64,000 bases of DNA from Cytobacillus praedii (GTDB taxonomy: Bacteria; Bacillota; Bacilli; Bacillales; Cytobacillaceae), in contig NZ_LMBX01000022.1 in the NCBI RefSeq assembly GCF_001439605.1, forward strand, positions 956 through 64,955, read 5' to 3'. The translations under genes were made by a program, and so were the position numbers. The notes beneath the pieces are model-generated. The model was not told the DNA's origin. It worked only from the letters and a program-made list of their open reading frames with translations, and made no database searches. This document shows positions 8,878-17,411 of this stretch, one piece after another (the stretch's first letter is position 1; each line of letters opens with the position of its first letter).

Positions 8878-9345
8878 TCTTCAGTTACAAAAGCACTTTT
8901 AGCATATGACTTTGTGAACTCATCAATTTTTACTCTTGTCAGCGGGAGACCCAGTGCCATACTACTTGCAATTGGAGCAACAATTTCAGCATATCCAACT
9001 GGTGAAATCTAGTTAATAGAATGAACAATCAGCTTTTGTACCGACAAATGGTCCAATCGCTGCAGGATACAAATCGATAACTTGTTTGCTTATATTCTTT
9101 TATGCTTATCATGCATAATATGGACCACTGCTGTTGCCGTATCAAATTAAATACTGCAAGTTTAGGACTCTCTAAATATCCATCCATTCCATTATCAATA
9201 ACATGATGACTCTATGACTGCACTTATTAATCCATCTGAATGTGGGTCAATTACATCATTACGGACATTTCCAATATTTTTGATCAATAATATTCACTAA
9301 ATCCGTCCCATTACTTCGAGAACCGCTTGTGCCTACTTTTACTTT
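8878..9345 (-). pseudogene. Decayed acylating acetaldehyde dehydrogenase (MhpF/DmpF type)
   Basis: Reading the minus strand across three frames gives, in the correct order, fragments of MhpF. KVKVGTSGSRSNGTDLVNII resembles the NAD-binding GSGNIGTDL start. VIDPHSDGL, FDTATAVVHIMHD and KQVIDLYPAAIGPFV follow, then GYAEIVAPIASS and TRVKIDEFTKSYAKSAF. Several stops and frameshifts interrupt it. It spans about 470 bp where an intact gene needs about 900, so internal deletions are present. It directly follows the hydratase gene, as mhpF/dmpF commonly does in meta-cleavage operons. Confidence 0.8.
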
Positions 9346-9371
9346 TCTTGATATTTGAAGGTTTCTTCCTC

Positions 9372-10154
9372 CTACTCAAAATGAATAGACACTCCACCAA
9401 GTATCTCTCCAAAGTCTGCGTAAAAAGTATCGCCTGATTTTGCGTCAATCGCTGCTGACAGTGCTCCAGATAAAATAATTTCACCCTTATTCAAAGTAAT
9501 TTTAAATTCATGTAATTTATTTACCAGCCAAGCTACACTGTTTGCTGGATTACCCAAAACATCCTCTCCTTTTCCCTCATTGATGAACTCCCCATTTTGA
9601 AATAACTTCATTTTGATGGAAGAAAGATTAATATCCGATGGAGAAACATGCCTGTCACTTAATATATATAAGCCTGATGAAGCATTATCAGCAATTGTAT
9701 CTGGCAATGTAATCTTCCAATCTAATACACGGCTATCAACCACTTCTATACTTGCTACTAAATAGTCTGTTGCTTCTAATACATCTTCTGCTGTCACATT
9801 AGGACCTTTTAAATCTTCTTTTAAAACAAATGCAATTTCTGCTTCAACCTTTGGCTGAATAACTGACTTTTTTGAAACCACAGCATTCTTCCCTAGTTCC
9901 ATCCCATTAAGCAAATGTCCGTAATCTGGTTCATCTATACCAAGCAGCCGCTGCATTGCAATAGATGTTAAACCGATTTTTTTCCCAGTAATCTTCTGTC
10001 CGAGTTCTTGTTTGCGATTAATGGTTTCTAATTGGATTTGGTACGCTTCTCTTTCATTTATTCCAGGTAATACCTTAGAAGGAGGATCAATCCTCTTACC
10101 TGTTTTTTCTGCTTCAATAAATTTTGTAGACCATTCAATTAAATTAACTACCAT
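9372..10154 (-). CDS. 2-keto-4-pentenoate / 2-oxo-hept-3-ene-dioate hydratase family enzyme
   Basis: A 260-residue member of the MhpD/DmpE/HpaH hydratase family, which adds water to 2-oxo-4-enoates formed after meta-cleavage of catechols. Visible features are KITGKKIGLTS, PDYGHLL, the metal-site stretch QPKVEAEIAFVLKEDL, SIEVVDSR and the C-terminal LSGALSAAIDAKSGDTFYADFG. A GTG seven codons upstream is possible, but AAGGGAG sits just before the ATG at 10154. The adjoining mhpF remnant favours a pentenoate-type substrate over the homoprotocatechuate type, but the two cannot be separated by eye. Confidence 0.88.
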   Translation of the reverse strand: MVVNLIEWSTKFIEAEKTGKRIDPPSKVLPGINEREAYQIQLETINRKQELGQKITGKKIGLTSIAMQRLLGIDEPDYGHLLNGMELGKNAVVSKKSVIQPKVEAEIAFVLKEDLKGPNVTAEDVLEATDYLVASIEVVDSRVLDWKITLPDTIADNASSGLYILSDRHVSPSDINLSSIKMKLFQNGEFINEGKGEDVLGNPANSVAWLVNKLHEFKITLNKGEIILSGALSAAIDAKSGDTFYADFGEILGGVSIHFE

Positions 10155-10336
10155 CTCTTTTCTCCCTTTAATCACTGTTTGATAGTGAATGTTAGTAATT
10201 ACACTATAATTTGCGAAACTAGGCTCTCCTCCTTCACGATCAATTCCTCTATGCTTTATTCCTCCGAATGAGTCCGCAACTTTCTTTAGTTTCTTATTAA
10301 AAAAGACAACCTACAGATCATTCTTTTTTAACAAAC

Positions 10337-11092
10337 TTAGTAAGGTAAAGAAATATAGCCCAACTGTTTTGAAATAGCCTGTGCGGACCTAACAACAGAC
10401 TGAATAATCAGTTTATTCTCTTTGCCTTTCATGTAATTTGGTTCTCCAACAAAATTTAATGAAGCAATCACTTGCCCATTATAAGATTTAATAGGTGCTG
10501 CTACTCCATAAAGACCAAAATCATTTTCGTCATCACTTATTGCATAGCCCTGCTGTTTTATTTTCTTTAATTCTGCATATAATTTAGTTACACTTGTAAT
10601 CGTATTAGTTGATTGTTTTAAAAGTCCTTTCGCTAGTGTTGGCTGAATAAATGAGGGATTAAAGGCAAGTAAGACTTTTCCGCTGCTTGTACTGTATGCA
10701 GGCCGTCTAGTAGTACCAATGAAAGTTGGTACTACGTCAGCATCTGGGGATGTAGTTTTGAAAACAAATCTAACCTCTCCCTCATGAAACATACCAATGT
10801 GGGAGGTCCCTTTAAATTGACGTACAAGATTAACTATAATAGGACCAGCTTCTGAATGAATATCCTGTTGGTACATTACCTTATTGCTCCATTCTAGAAG
10901 TTTCCATCCAAGTCTGTATTTCCGATCATTCCCTTGGATCAAAATTCCCTCTTTACACATCGATTTCACAAAATGATGAGCAGAACTTGGATGAATTCCT
11001 AGCTTTTCAGCAATCTCAATATTACCTAACGAAGGTTCACTATCAGTAAATAAATTAAGAATTTTAGTGATTCTTTCAACGGAAGAAATCAT
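10337..11092 (-). CDS. IclR-family transcriptional regulator
   Basis: A 251-residue protein. The N-terminal winged helix (residues about 5-60, including NIEIAEKLGIHPSSAHHFVKSM) is followed by an IclR effector domain (about 75-245, with VRFVFKTTSPD, RRPAYSTSSGKVLLAF and YGVAAPIKSYNGQVIASLNFVG). IclR proteins commonly control aromatic-acid catabolism and bind pathway intermediates. It lies between the monooxygenase and the hydratase on the same strand, so it is probably the local regulator. GGGGG precedes the ATG. Confidence 0.92.
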   Translation of the reverse strand: MISSVERITKILNLFTDSEPSLGNIEIAEKLGIHPSSAHHFVKSMCKEGILIQGNDRKYRLGWKLLEWSNKVMYQQDIHSEAGPIIVNLVRQFKGTSHIGMFHEGEVRFVFKTTSPDADVVPTFIGTTRRPAYSTSSGKVLLAFNPSFIQPTLAKGLLKQSTNTITSVTKLYAELKKIKQQGYAISDDENDFGLYGVAAPIKSYNGQVIASLNFVGEPNYMKGKENKLIIQSVVRSAQAISKQLGYISLPY

Positions 11093-11118
11093 CTTGCTCC
11101 CCCTTTTACTTGTACAGA

Positions 11119-12600
11119 TTACAGTTCTATAGCTTCTGCTTCATCTATTATAGGTTTGGCCAATACTTCTTCCACCATCGAAAACTTCTTCCCTTTTTTA
11201 TATTTATTGTAAAAGATGGCCCTCTTTCTTACAGGGTCTCCTGTATAGTACCGTTCGTATTGAAGCAGCCTCATTCCAAATGCTTCTCCACATAGATCCC
11301 AAGCTAATTTAAAGAGCTTTATTCTCTCTTCAGAGGACACCCCATGTCTTCCTGCATAATGATTATCCATATCAGCATTTAACTCAGGATGTTTAAAATC
11401 ATTTTCAGTAGGCATCATTAATAACCCGCCTGCACCTATTGTCTGCATCACTTCAATTGCACGAGGATACATTTCTGGAAGCATGCCTCGTATAGTTTCA
11501 AGTGCATCTGCATCCGGCATGGCTTCACCCTTATCATTAATTGTGTATTCATATTCAGCCACACGGAGCAGCGCTCTTATTACTTCAACTGATTGGACGA
11601 TCTCCCCTAAGTCCCTTTGTACATTTAAATACACATCGACTCCAATAGAATCAGCTAGTTTACAGGCAACTTCAACTATAAATGCTAGTTTTATATATCC
11701 CCTAACACCTGATTGATGGGCAGGCTGCTGTGCAATACCTGTCATCGGATAAAGAAGATTCGCGGCTTCCACATTGTTGTATAAGAATATCCGGTCCCAT
11801 GGTACAAGCACATCATCAAATATTAGCAGAGCATCTGCTTCTTCATAGCGTGAAGCAAGCGGATGATCAAATTGTGATCGAGTTCCATCTTGCATTGGCT
11901 CTCGGCAGATTATTCTAAGTCCTGGTGTATCGATTGGAATCGCAAATGCTAAAGCATACTTTTCATCACCTGGTGCGAAGCCTGGGAATGAATAAATAAT
12001 GACTTCATCTGTAATTGGAGCCAATGTTGCCAGCATTTTCGCTCCTTTTACAACGATCCCATCTGGAGTTTCATTAACTGTACCTAAATGTGTATATATT
12101 TCTTTTTGTTCATGGGAGGTTTTACTCCGATCATTTTGCGGATTAACGATCGCATGTGTTAGAAATATGTCATTATCTCGCAGGTATTTATAATAATTAA
12201 TGATGTTTTTTGCCCAGTTTTTATTATACTTTTCAAGAAACCATGCATTTTGAGCGAGTGAAGTTACTACTACATTTAAAAAGTCAGGAGTTCTCCCCAT
12301 CAATCCATATGTCATTCGAGCATAAACTTCAAATAACTTGCTTCTCTTCTGTAAATCTTCTTTTGATTTAGGAAATAGAAAAGCATTACTTACTCGCATC
12401 CCTGTTTCCTCGCATATATGAGTGATATCATCCTGATACTTCGGATCATGCTGTGCATCATATAGTTTAGCTATTTCATTTATTGGCTGTTTAAAATAAG
12501 GTTCATCATAAATATTCTCTACTATTCTTCCGCCAAGCCATACTTCTGGCTTCCTAGATTTGACTCTATTAATATAGTCCTGTCCCGTTTTAATTCCCAT
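11119..12600 (-). CDS. hpaB: FADH2-dependent aromatic monooxygenase, 4-hydroxyphenylacetate 3-monooxygenase family (HpaB)
   Basis: A 493-residue oxygenase of the HpaB/TftD/PheA1 class, which ortho-hydroxylates phenolic substrates using FADH2 delivered by a separate reductase. Typical blocks are [65 protein letters not shown] and the C-terminal [30 protein letters not shown] precedes the start, 12 bases after hpaC. 4-Hydroxyphenylacetate, phenol and chlorophenols are all possible substrates. The pentenoate hydratase/mhpF context leans towards phenol-type meta-cleavage. Confidence 0.93.
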   Translation of the reverse strand: MGIKTGQDYINRVKSRKPEVWLGGRIVENIYDEPYFKQPINEIAKLYDAQHDPKYQDDITHICEETGMRVSNAFLFPKSKEDLQKRSKLFEVYARMTYGLMGRTPDFLNVVVTSLAQNAWFLEKYNKNWAKNIINYYKYLRDNDIFLTHAIVNPQNDRSKTSHEQKEIYTHLGTVNETPDGIVVKGAKMLATLAPITDEVIIYSFPGFAPGDEKYALAFAIPIDTPGLRIICREPMQDGTRSQFDHPLASRYEEADALLIFDDVLVPWDRIFLYNNVEAANLLYPMTGIAQQPAHQSGVRGYIKLAFIVEVACKLADSIGVDVYLNVQRDLGEIVQSVEVIRALLRVAEYEYTINDKGEAMPDADALETIRGMLPEMYPRAIEVMQTIGAGGLLMMPTENDFKHPELNADMDNHYAGRHGVSSEERIKLFKLAWDLCGEAFGMRLLQYERYYTGDPVRKRAIFYNKYKKGKKFSMVEEVLAKPIIDEAEAIEL

Positions 12601-12612
12601 AATAAAACCTCC

Positions 12613-13080
12613 TTAATTAACAAGTACCTTAGTAGAACCCATTTTTCCTTGATAAAATAATAGGGCTTCGCCTTCTTTACTATGAAAGTCTAATATTTCT
12701 CCGATAAATAGTACATGATCACCAGCATCATATTCCTTCCATGGTTTACACTCGATCCATGCCGCACTGTCATTTATCTTTGGTGCAACCCCTGAAATCA
12801 CCCAATCAATTATTAAAGAATCCTGTTGCTTCCCAGCAAATTGCCAGGCAATCTTTTCTTGCTCTGCTGATAAAATGTTTATCGTAAAATTGCATCCTTT
12901 CATTGCATTGTAAGCGTTTGCTTTTTTGTCGATAGAAACAAGTGCCAGCGGTGGATCTAAGGATACGGAAGTAAAAGAATTAACAGTAATCCCCCTTTTT
13001 TCAATTCCTTCAAACCAAGTAACTACCGTTACACCTGTAGGGAATTTTCCAAAACAATTTCTTAAATCACGAGTGTCCAT
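12613..13080 (-). CDS. hpaC: Flavin reductase partner of the monooxygenase (HpaC type)
   Basis: A 155-residue flavin:NAD(P)H oxidoreductase that reduces free FAD for HpaB. It shows the family landmarks FGKFPTGVTVVT, GITVNSFTSVSLDPPLALVSID and GDHVLFIGEILDF. It is the first gene of the catabolic unit and precedes hpaB by 12 bases, with GGAGG before its own ATG. About 350 bases of non-coding sequence upstream should hold the promoter, though no IclR operator was clear to me. Confidence 0.92.
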   Translation of the reverse strand: MDTRDLRNCFGKFPTGVTVVTWFEGIEKRGITVNSFTSVSLDPPLALVSIDKKANAYNAMKGCNFTINILSAEQEKIAWQFAGKQQDSLIIDWVISGVAPKINDSAAWIECKPWKEYDAGDHVLFIGEILDFHSKEGEALLFYQGKMGSTKVLVN

Positions 13081-13368
13081 CTATTTCTCGCCTCCAAAGT
13101 AACATTTATACCGTTATTATAAAGGAAACTATTATTTAAAAGATTCAGAAATTTCAGTATTTGAAATTTAATCTATTTTTATTTTTACCTTCATTTAACT
13201 TTAACAGTGCCTTAAATGACAAAAAAAATTCCTTAAAGATACCCAAATTTAAAGAATGAGCATAAAAAACGAACTAGCAGATTACCTGCATGCTGGTGCT
13301 AAATGGGATTATTATCAGTGTCTGGACATCAATATAAATAAATTATTGATGAGGCATAAAATAATCAC
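13081..13368. other. Intergenic region upstream of hpaC with no recognised gene
   Basis: AT-rich sequence expected to contain the hpaC promoter. A 43-codon plus-strand frame starting at 13256 has no ribosome binding site and runs into the ndh terminator, so it is not called. No RNA gene or convincing operator was seen. Confidence 0.5.
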
Positions 13369-13418
13369 AAAAAGAACCGTTGTCTAGCATGATCAGATGC
13401 TAAACAACGGTTCTTTTT
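13369..13418. terminator. Bidirectional terminator after ndh
   Basis: AAAAAGAACCGTTGT pairs with ACAACGGTTCTTTTT, with inner AGCAT/ATGCT pairing. There are A/T runs on both sides. It lies nine bases beyond the ndh stop. Confidence 0.9.
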
Positions 13419-13426
13419 GTGTTATA

Positions 13427-14608
13427 TTAGTAAGCTAAACTAAATAGCCCTTTAATATGTGATAAGTAACGAACATTACTTGCTTCTTTCATTAATGAAG
13501 CAGGCATGCCTTTTAGGGAAGTATTGTTTGCACCAATTGTTGCAACCGCATCTTTGCGTCCAAGGCTAGCAAGTGTACCAGAATTAACTGGTGCAAATGC
13601 TTCAAATGTTTTGTCTTGAAGGTATGCATAAAGATTGTACCCAACAAGCTCACCCATTTGCCATGCATTTTGAGCAGTTGGTGCGTACGGACGTCCACCT
13701 TCTGCAGGGAATGCAACAGCACTGTCACCAACAACAAATACATCTTTGTGAGAGCTTGATTGCAGGAATTCATTTACTGTTGCACGGCCACGATCACAAG
13801 CAAGACCAGATTCTTCAACGATTGGAAGAGCTTGGATTCCGCCTGTCCATACAAAAGTATTGGCAATAATTTTTGTACCATCTTTTAGGTCAATTTCATT
13901 TCCGCTAACATTTGTAACAGGAAGACCCGTTAAGAATTCTACTCCACGTGCTTCAAGGCTTGCAGTTGCACGTTCGATAAGGTGATCCGGCAATACTGGA
14001 AGAATTTTTGGACCTGCTTCAACAAGCTTGATCTTTAATTCTTTAGGATCTACCCCATAGTTCTTGGCAATTTTCGGCATATTATCAACAATCTCACCAA
14101 CTAATTCAACACCAGTTAAACCGCCGCCGCCGATTACGATTGTTGCATCTGCTTCATTTTTCGTATTCGCATATTCACGAATTTTGCCTTCGATATGATT
14201 GAAGATATTATTTGCATCGTCAACTGATTTCAGAACCATGCTATTTTCTTCAAGTCCTGGGATACCGAAGTAACCTGTTTTACTTCCTAAAGATACTACA
14301 AGTGCATCATACGTTAATGTAGAACCGTCAGAAAGCTTCACTTCTTTATTATCTACAGAGAATGATTCAACCTTTGCAATCTTAAGATCAATATCTTTAC
14401 CTTTGAAAAGCTTTTCTAATGGCATAGAAACAGCTTGCTCAGAGATTGTTCCACCTGCAAGACGGTGTAATTCCGTAATGATTTGGTGTGTTGGATATTG
14501 ATTTACTACTGTAACATAAGCTTCATTACTATCTAAATATTTACGAACAGTTAGAGCTGAAAGAAGTCCGCCGTAACCTGCACCTAGAATAACAATATGT
14601 TTCGTCAT
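13427..14608 (-). CDS. ndh: Type II NADH:quinone dehydrogenase
   Basis: A 393-residue single-subunit, non-proton-pumping NADH dehydrogenase (B. subtilis Ndh/YjlD has 392). It has an FAD-binding ILGAGYGGLLSALT motif at the N terminus, an NADH-binding VIGGGGLTGVELVGEI motif near residue 160, and the FAD-contacting GDSAVAFPAEGGRPYAPTAQNAWQMG block. The C-terminal region is amphipathic and associates with the membrane. It lies 36 bases after yjlC, as in B. subtilis, and is presumably co-transcribed from the Rex-controlled promoter upstream of yjlC. Confidence 0.95.
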   Translation of the reverse strand: MTKHIVILGAGYGGLLSALTVRKYLDSNEAYVTVVNQYPTHQIITELHRLAGGTISEQAVSMPLEKLFKGKDIDLKIAKVESFSVDNKEVKLSDGSTLTYDALVVSLGSKTGYFGIPGLEENSMVLKSVDDANNIFNHIEGKIREYANTKNEADATIVIGGGGLTGVELVGEIVDNMPKIAKNYGVDPKELKIKLVEAGPKILPVLPDHLIERATASLEARGVEFLTGLPVTNVSGNEIDLKDGTKIIANTFVWTGGIQALPIVEESGLACDRGRATVNEFLQSSSHKDVFVVGDSAVAFPAEGGRPYAPTAQNAWQMGELVGYNLYAYLQDKTFEAFAPVNSGTLASLGRKDAVATIGANNTSLKGMPASLMKEASNVRYLSHIKGLFSLAY

Positions 14609-14644
14609 TATTTTCCCCGTCCTTACTTTGTTGTATAGAAAGAA

Positions 14645-15079
14645 TTATTTTTGGCTGCTGCGTTCTGAAGAAATTTCAAGATAAGCTGTTATAAAACGGA
14701 AAAGTTTTTGCGCTTGAGGGTCTTTAAGCATTTTTAAAAGACCAAAAAGACCGATTACTTCATGGCTTTCTTCTGCACGATCCTTTGCTTCAATCGCAGT
14801 TGCAGCAATACTTTTCACAGAATCTTTAACAGGATCTACTATTTCTTTAATCGCTCCAACAGTATCATTCTTTAATACGTCATCAGTTGCAACTGATTGA
14901 GCAAAGTCATAAGACTTATTTAATACATTAAGAAGTTCAGTTAGTTTTGGCAATTGATCTACTAATGCTGTTAAAGACTCTTGAACTTCTGGTTTTAACA
15001 GCTGATCAATGATATCTTGTCTTTCAAGATTGGATGACATTTCTTGTTCTGGCTTTGTTTGAGTAAGCGTAGCTGTCAT
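14645..15079 (-). CDS. yjlC: DUF1641 protein YjlC
   Basis: A 144-residue soluble, acidic protein with a DUF1641 core (EALTALVDQLPKLTELL through IGLFGLLKMLKDPQAQKLFRFITAYLE). Its biochemical role is not established. It is the conserved first gene of the yjlC-ndh operon, which in B. subtilis is repressed by the NADH sensor Rex. AAGGGG precedes the ATG, and a Rex-like palindrome lies 63 bases upstream. Confidence 0.92.
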   Translation of the reverse strand: MTATLTQTKPEQEMSSNLERQDIIDQLLKPEVQESLTALVDQLPKLTELLNVLNKSYDFAQSVATDDVLKNDTVGAIKEIVDPVKDSVKSIAATAIEAKDRAEESHEVIGLFGLLKMLKDPQAQKLFRFITAYLEISSERSSQK

Positions 15080-15141
15080 TTTCTATTCCCCTTTGCATCT
15101 AAAAATATTTTGAAAATAATAAACTGAAAGGAAATTGTGAC

Positions 15142-15159
15142 TTGTGTGATATTTCACAA
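15142..15159. promoter_or_regulatory. Rex operator upstream of yjlC-ndh
   Basis: TTGTGTGATATTTCACAA: perfect TTGTG...CACAA ends separated by 8 bases, the 18-bp geometry of the Gram-positive Rex box (TTGTGAAnnnnTTCACAA). Rex releases DNA when NADH is high, which would couple respiratory NADH dehydrogenase expression to redox state. Its position 63 bases before yjlC matches the known B. subtilis regulation. Confidence 0.85.
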
Positions 15160-15353
15160 AAAAGTTCAAAAAAAATTCACTTGCTTGCTTCCTATCAGTT
15201 ACCCCTTAACTACTATACTCCTATCTTTTAAGAATTTCAAATACATATTTAAAAATATTAACATTACTATTAACTTAAAATTCTAGATTAATAAAGATCT
15301 GCATTATCATCGGTTTTATAAGCAATTAAAATACATCCATCACTCATTCCAAT

Positions 15354-15394
15354 AAAAAAATGCTGGTCCATAATTTTGGACCAGCATTTTTTTT
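15354..15394. terminator. Terminator after ctaA
   Basis: TGCTGGTCCA / TGGACCAGCA hairpin flanked by A7 and T8 runs, so it can act in both directions. The rest of 15080-15406 holds the Rex box and AT-rich promoter sequence for yjlC. Confidence 0.9.
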
Positions 15395-15406
15395 ATAGTT
15401 ATATTT

Positions 15407-16345
15407 TCACATCTGACTTTTATTATTTGCATTCACGGCTATTCTTGGCTTTCTTGTTAAAGGCATATGAATTCCTGCAAAGGCCCTTGCCTCATATACA
15501 AAGCCGAATAATGCCGTTCCAATCGCTAAATGCAGGACTGCCCACGGGATATCTAGATAAGAAATAACTGTAAATGCGCCAATTAGAAGTTGCAGCAACA
15601 CTATAAGTAATGAAAGGAGCATGCGATTTTGCATAGCAACTCCCCATCTTTTTGAAAATGCCCAGTAGCTGATCAGCAGCAGATAGATTGTAGATATGAC
15701 CGCTAATACTCTATGTATCGTTTGAAGGATGCCAGGTAATGTATTTGGCAGGAGTGAATCCCCGCATGTAAGCCACCCACATGCTAATCCATATGATTCA
15801 TGCTTAATATAGGCTCCAAAAACGAGTGTTAAAAGTAACAAGACCAATACAATATTTAGATGATTGATTATGTGTTTTCGTTTTTCAATATTTATAGAAA
15901 CAGTATGAATTTTACCCTTCGATTCCTTCATACCCGTTTTCCTCCAAAGCCAAATAAGGCTTGCTAGGAATATCATTGCAACTAATAAATGTCCTGTTAC
16001 AACAATTGCAGGAAGATCAAGAATGACTACAACTGCTCCAAGAAGGATTTGTACGGTTAACATGAAGAGCATTCCCCACGCAACAGAACGAATAGTTGTA
16101 TTTGAATGTGATCGAATGATCTTTACGAATAATAATACTGCCATAATTCCGAGAATGGCGCCAATTACTCGATGAGCAAATTCAATTAGTGTATCACCTT
16201 GCAAAATAGGGATAACAGCTCCATTACATAACGGCCATTCTGGACCGCAGCCCATGCCAGATTCTGATGATGCAACATAGCCACCAAAAACTATCAAAAA
16301 GTATGTCAATAAAATAGTAAAGAACGCTAATCTACCGCGAGTCAA
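15407..16345 (-). CDS. ctaA: Heme A synthase (CtaA/COX15 family)
   Basis: A membrane enzyme that oxidises the C8 methyl of heme O to give heme A for cytochrome aa3/caa3 oxidases. About eight transmembrane segments are present, arranged as two four-helix halves. Each half has an extracellular Cys pair (GMGCGPEWPLCNG and GLACGWLTCGDS) and conserved His residues (EFAHRVIG, TIHRVLAV, AVLHLAIG). The first possible codon is a GTG directly abutting the SD; a TTG at 16345 with six-base spacing fits better. No ctaB lies beside it. Confidence 0.9.
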   Translation of the reverse strand: MTRGRLAFFTILLTYFLIVFGGYVASSESGMGCGPEWPLCNGAVIPILQGDTLIEFAHRVIGAILGIMAVLLFVKIIRSHSNTTIRSVAWGMLFMLTVQILLGAVVVILDLPAIVVTGHLLVAMIFLASLIWLWRKTGMKESKGKIHTVSINIEKRKHIINHLNIVLVLLLLTLVFGAYIKHESYGLACGWLTCGDSLLPNTLPGILQTIHRVLAVISTIYLLLISYWAFSKRWGVAMQNRMLLSLLIVLLQLLIGAFTVISYLDIPWAVLHLAIGTALFGFVYEARAFAGIHMPLTRKPRIAVNANNKSQM

Positions 16346-16572
16346 TAAATACACCTCTCCCTTTATTAAAAAAATTTAGAATTTTATTTTTATTTTAATA
16401 GAGGAAAATCAACTAAACGGTGATATGAATCACAAACAATCTGCATTCGCTAATAATAGTGGTATTTCGATAAAAGAAGTGTTTATTCGCTATGATGATA
16501 ATCACAGTGTTTTTTCATCATTTTCGTATAGTTAAGATAGAAAGAAATAAAGACAAGAAGGATGATTTCAAG

Positions 16573-17280
16573 ATGTCATTTTATAAAACATTAACACCCT
16601 ATTATGATCAAATATTCCCAGCAAATAAAAATACACAACAATTTCTATCCGCTCATTTATGTAAAGGCGGAAAAATATTAGATGTTGGTGCTGGAACGGG
16701 GAATATGGCACTTGCTCTTGCAAAGGAAGGATTCGCTGTCACTGCGACTGAGCCTGAAAAAAGAATGGCTGAAGAGATTCGCATGAAGGCATTAGCAGAA
16801 ACTATTTCACTTAATGTTGAGACAAAAACTATGCAGCAAGTAGAAGAATTTGCTGAAACCTATGACGGCATCTATTGTATTGGCAACACGCTTGCACACT
16901 TAAGAAATTTGGACGAAATTGCCCAATTCTTTCAGCTAGCCTTCAAAAAACTAAATAAAAATGGGGTTTTTATATTTCAAATAGTAAATTTTGAAAGAGT
17001 ATTAGAAAATAAGGAGTTTTCCTTTCCTGTGATAAGAAAGGAACATTTTGACTTTCAACGCCAGTATACATTAACTGGAGACAGGATCCTTTTTACTACT
17101 GCTTTAACAGTGGCAGGGCAAACGGATTCCAATACCATTCCATTATATCCAGCAACAGCGAGTCAACTGCTGCCACTGCTTGAAAGCTGCAGATTTAAAG
17201 AAATTAACACATTTGGGGATTTTAATAGCACCCCTTACTCTATCAATACACCCGCTTTCATTGTTACCGCGAAAAAATAA
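16573..17280 (+). CDS. Class I SAM-dependent methyltransferase
   Basis: A 235-residue soluble protein with a Rossmann-type SAM-binding fold: KILDVGAGTGNMALALAKEG (motif I), TATEPEKRMAE (acidic loop) and GIYCIGNTLAHL (motif III/IV region). A longer frame starts at 16492 but has no SD, whereas AAGAAGGATG lies before the ATG at 16573. The methyl acceptor is unknown. It is monocistronic, facing a convergent transporter gene. Confidence 0.85.
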   Translation: MSFYKTLTPYYDQIFPANKNTQQFLSAHLCKGGKILDVGAGTGNMALALAKEGFAVTATEPEKRMAEEIRMKALAETISLNVETKTMQQVEEFAETYDGIYCIGNTLAHLRNLDEIAQFFQLAFKKLNKNGVFIFQIVNFERVLENKEFSFPVIRKEHFDFQRQYTLTGDRILFTTALTVAGQTDSNTIPLYPATASQLLPLLESCRFKEINTFGDFNSTPYSINTPAFIVTAKK

Positions 17281-17367
17281 TCCGGTCACATGCATCCCGG
17301 TCGTGGTTTTAGCTACACCCTTACCCATACAAGATATTCAGGAATTCTCCCCTGTGCATTCAGAAAG

Positions 17368-17406
17368 AAAAAAGCTGCAATCAGTAAAATGGATTGCAGC
17401 TTTTTC
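17368..17406. terminator. Bidirectional terminator between the methyltransferase and the MFS gene
   Basis: AAAAAGCTGCAATC pairs with GATTGCAGCTTTTT with a 9-base loop. It lies just beyond the minus-strand MFS stop and about 90 bases after the methyltransferase stop. Confidence 0.85.
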
Positions 17407-17411
17407 TCACA

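Noticed and set aside
13256-13387. A 43-codon plus-strand ORF (MSIKNELADYLHAGAKWDYYQ...) upstream of the ndh terminator
   Set aside because: No Shine-Dalgarno sequence, runs into the terminator hairpin, and matches no family known to me.
13591-13869. Open frames on both strands inside ndh (13513-13869)
   Set aside because: They are low-complexity shadow frames of the clearly coding ndh gene.
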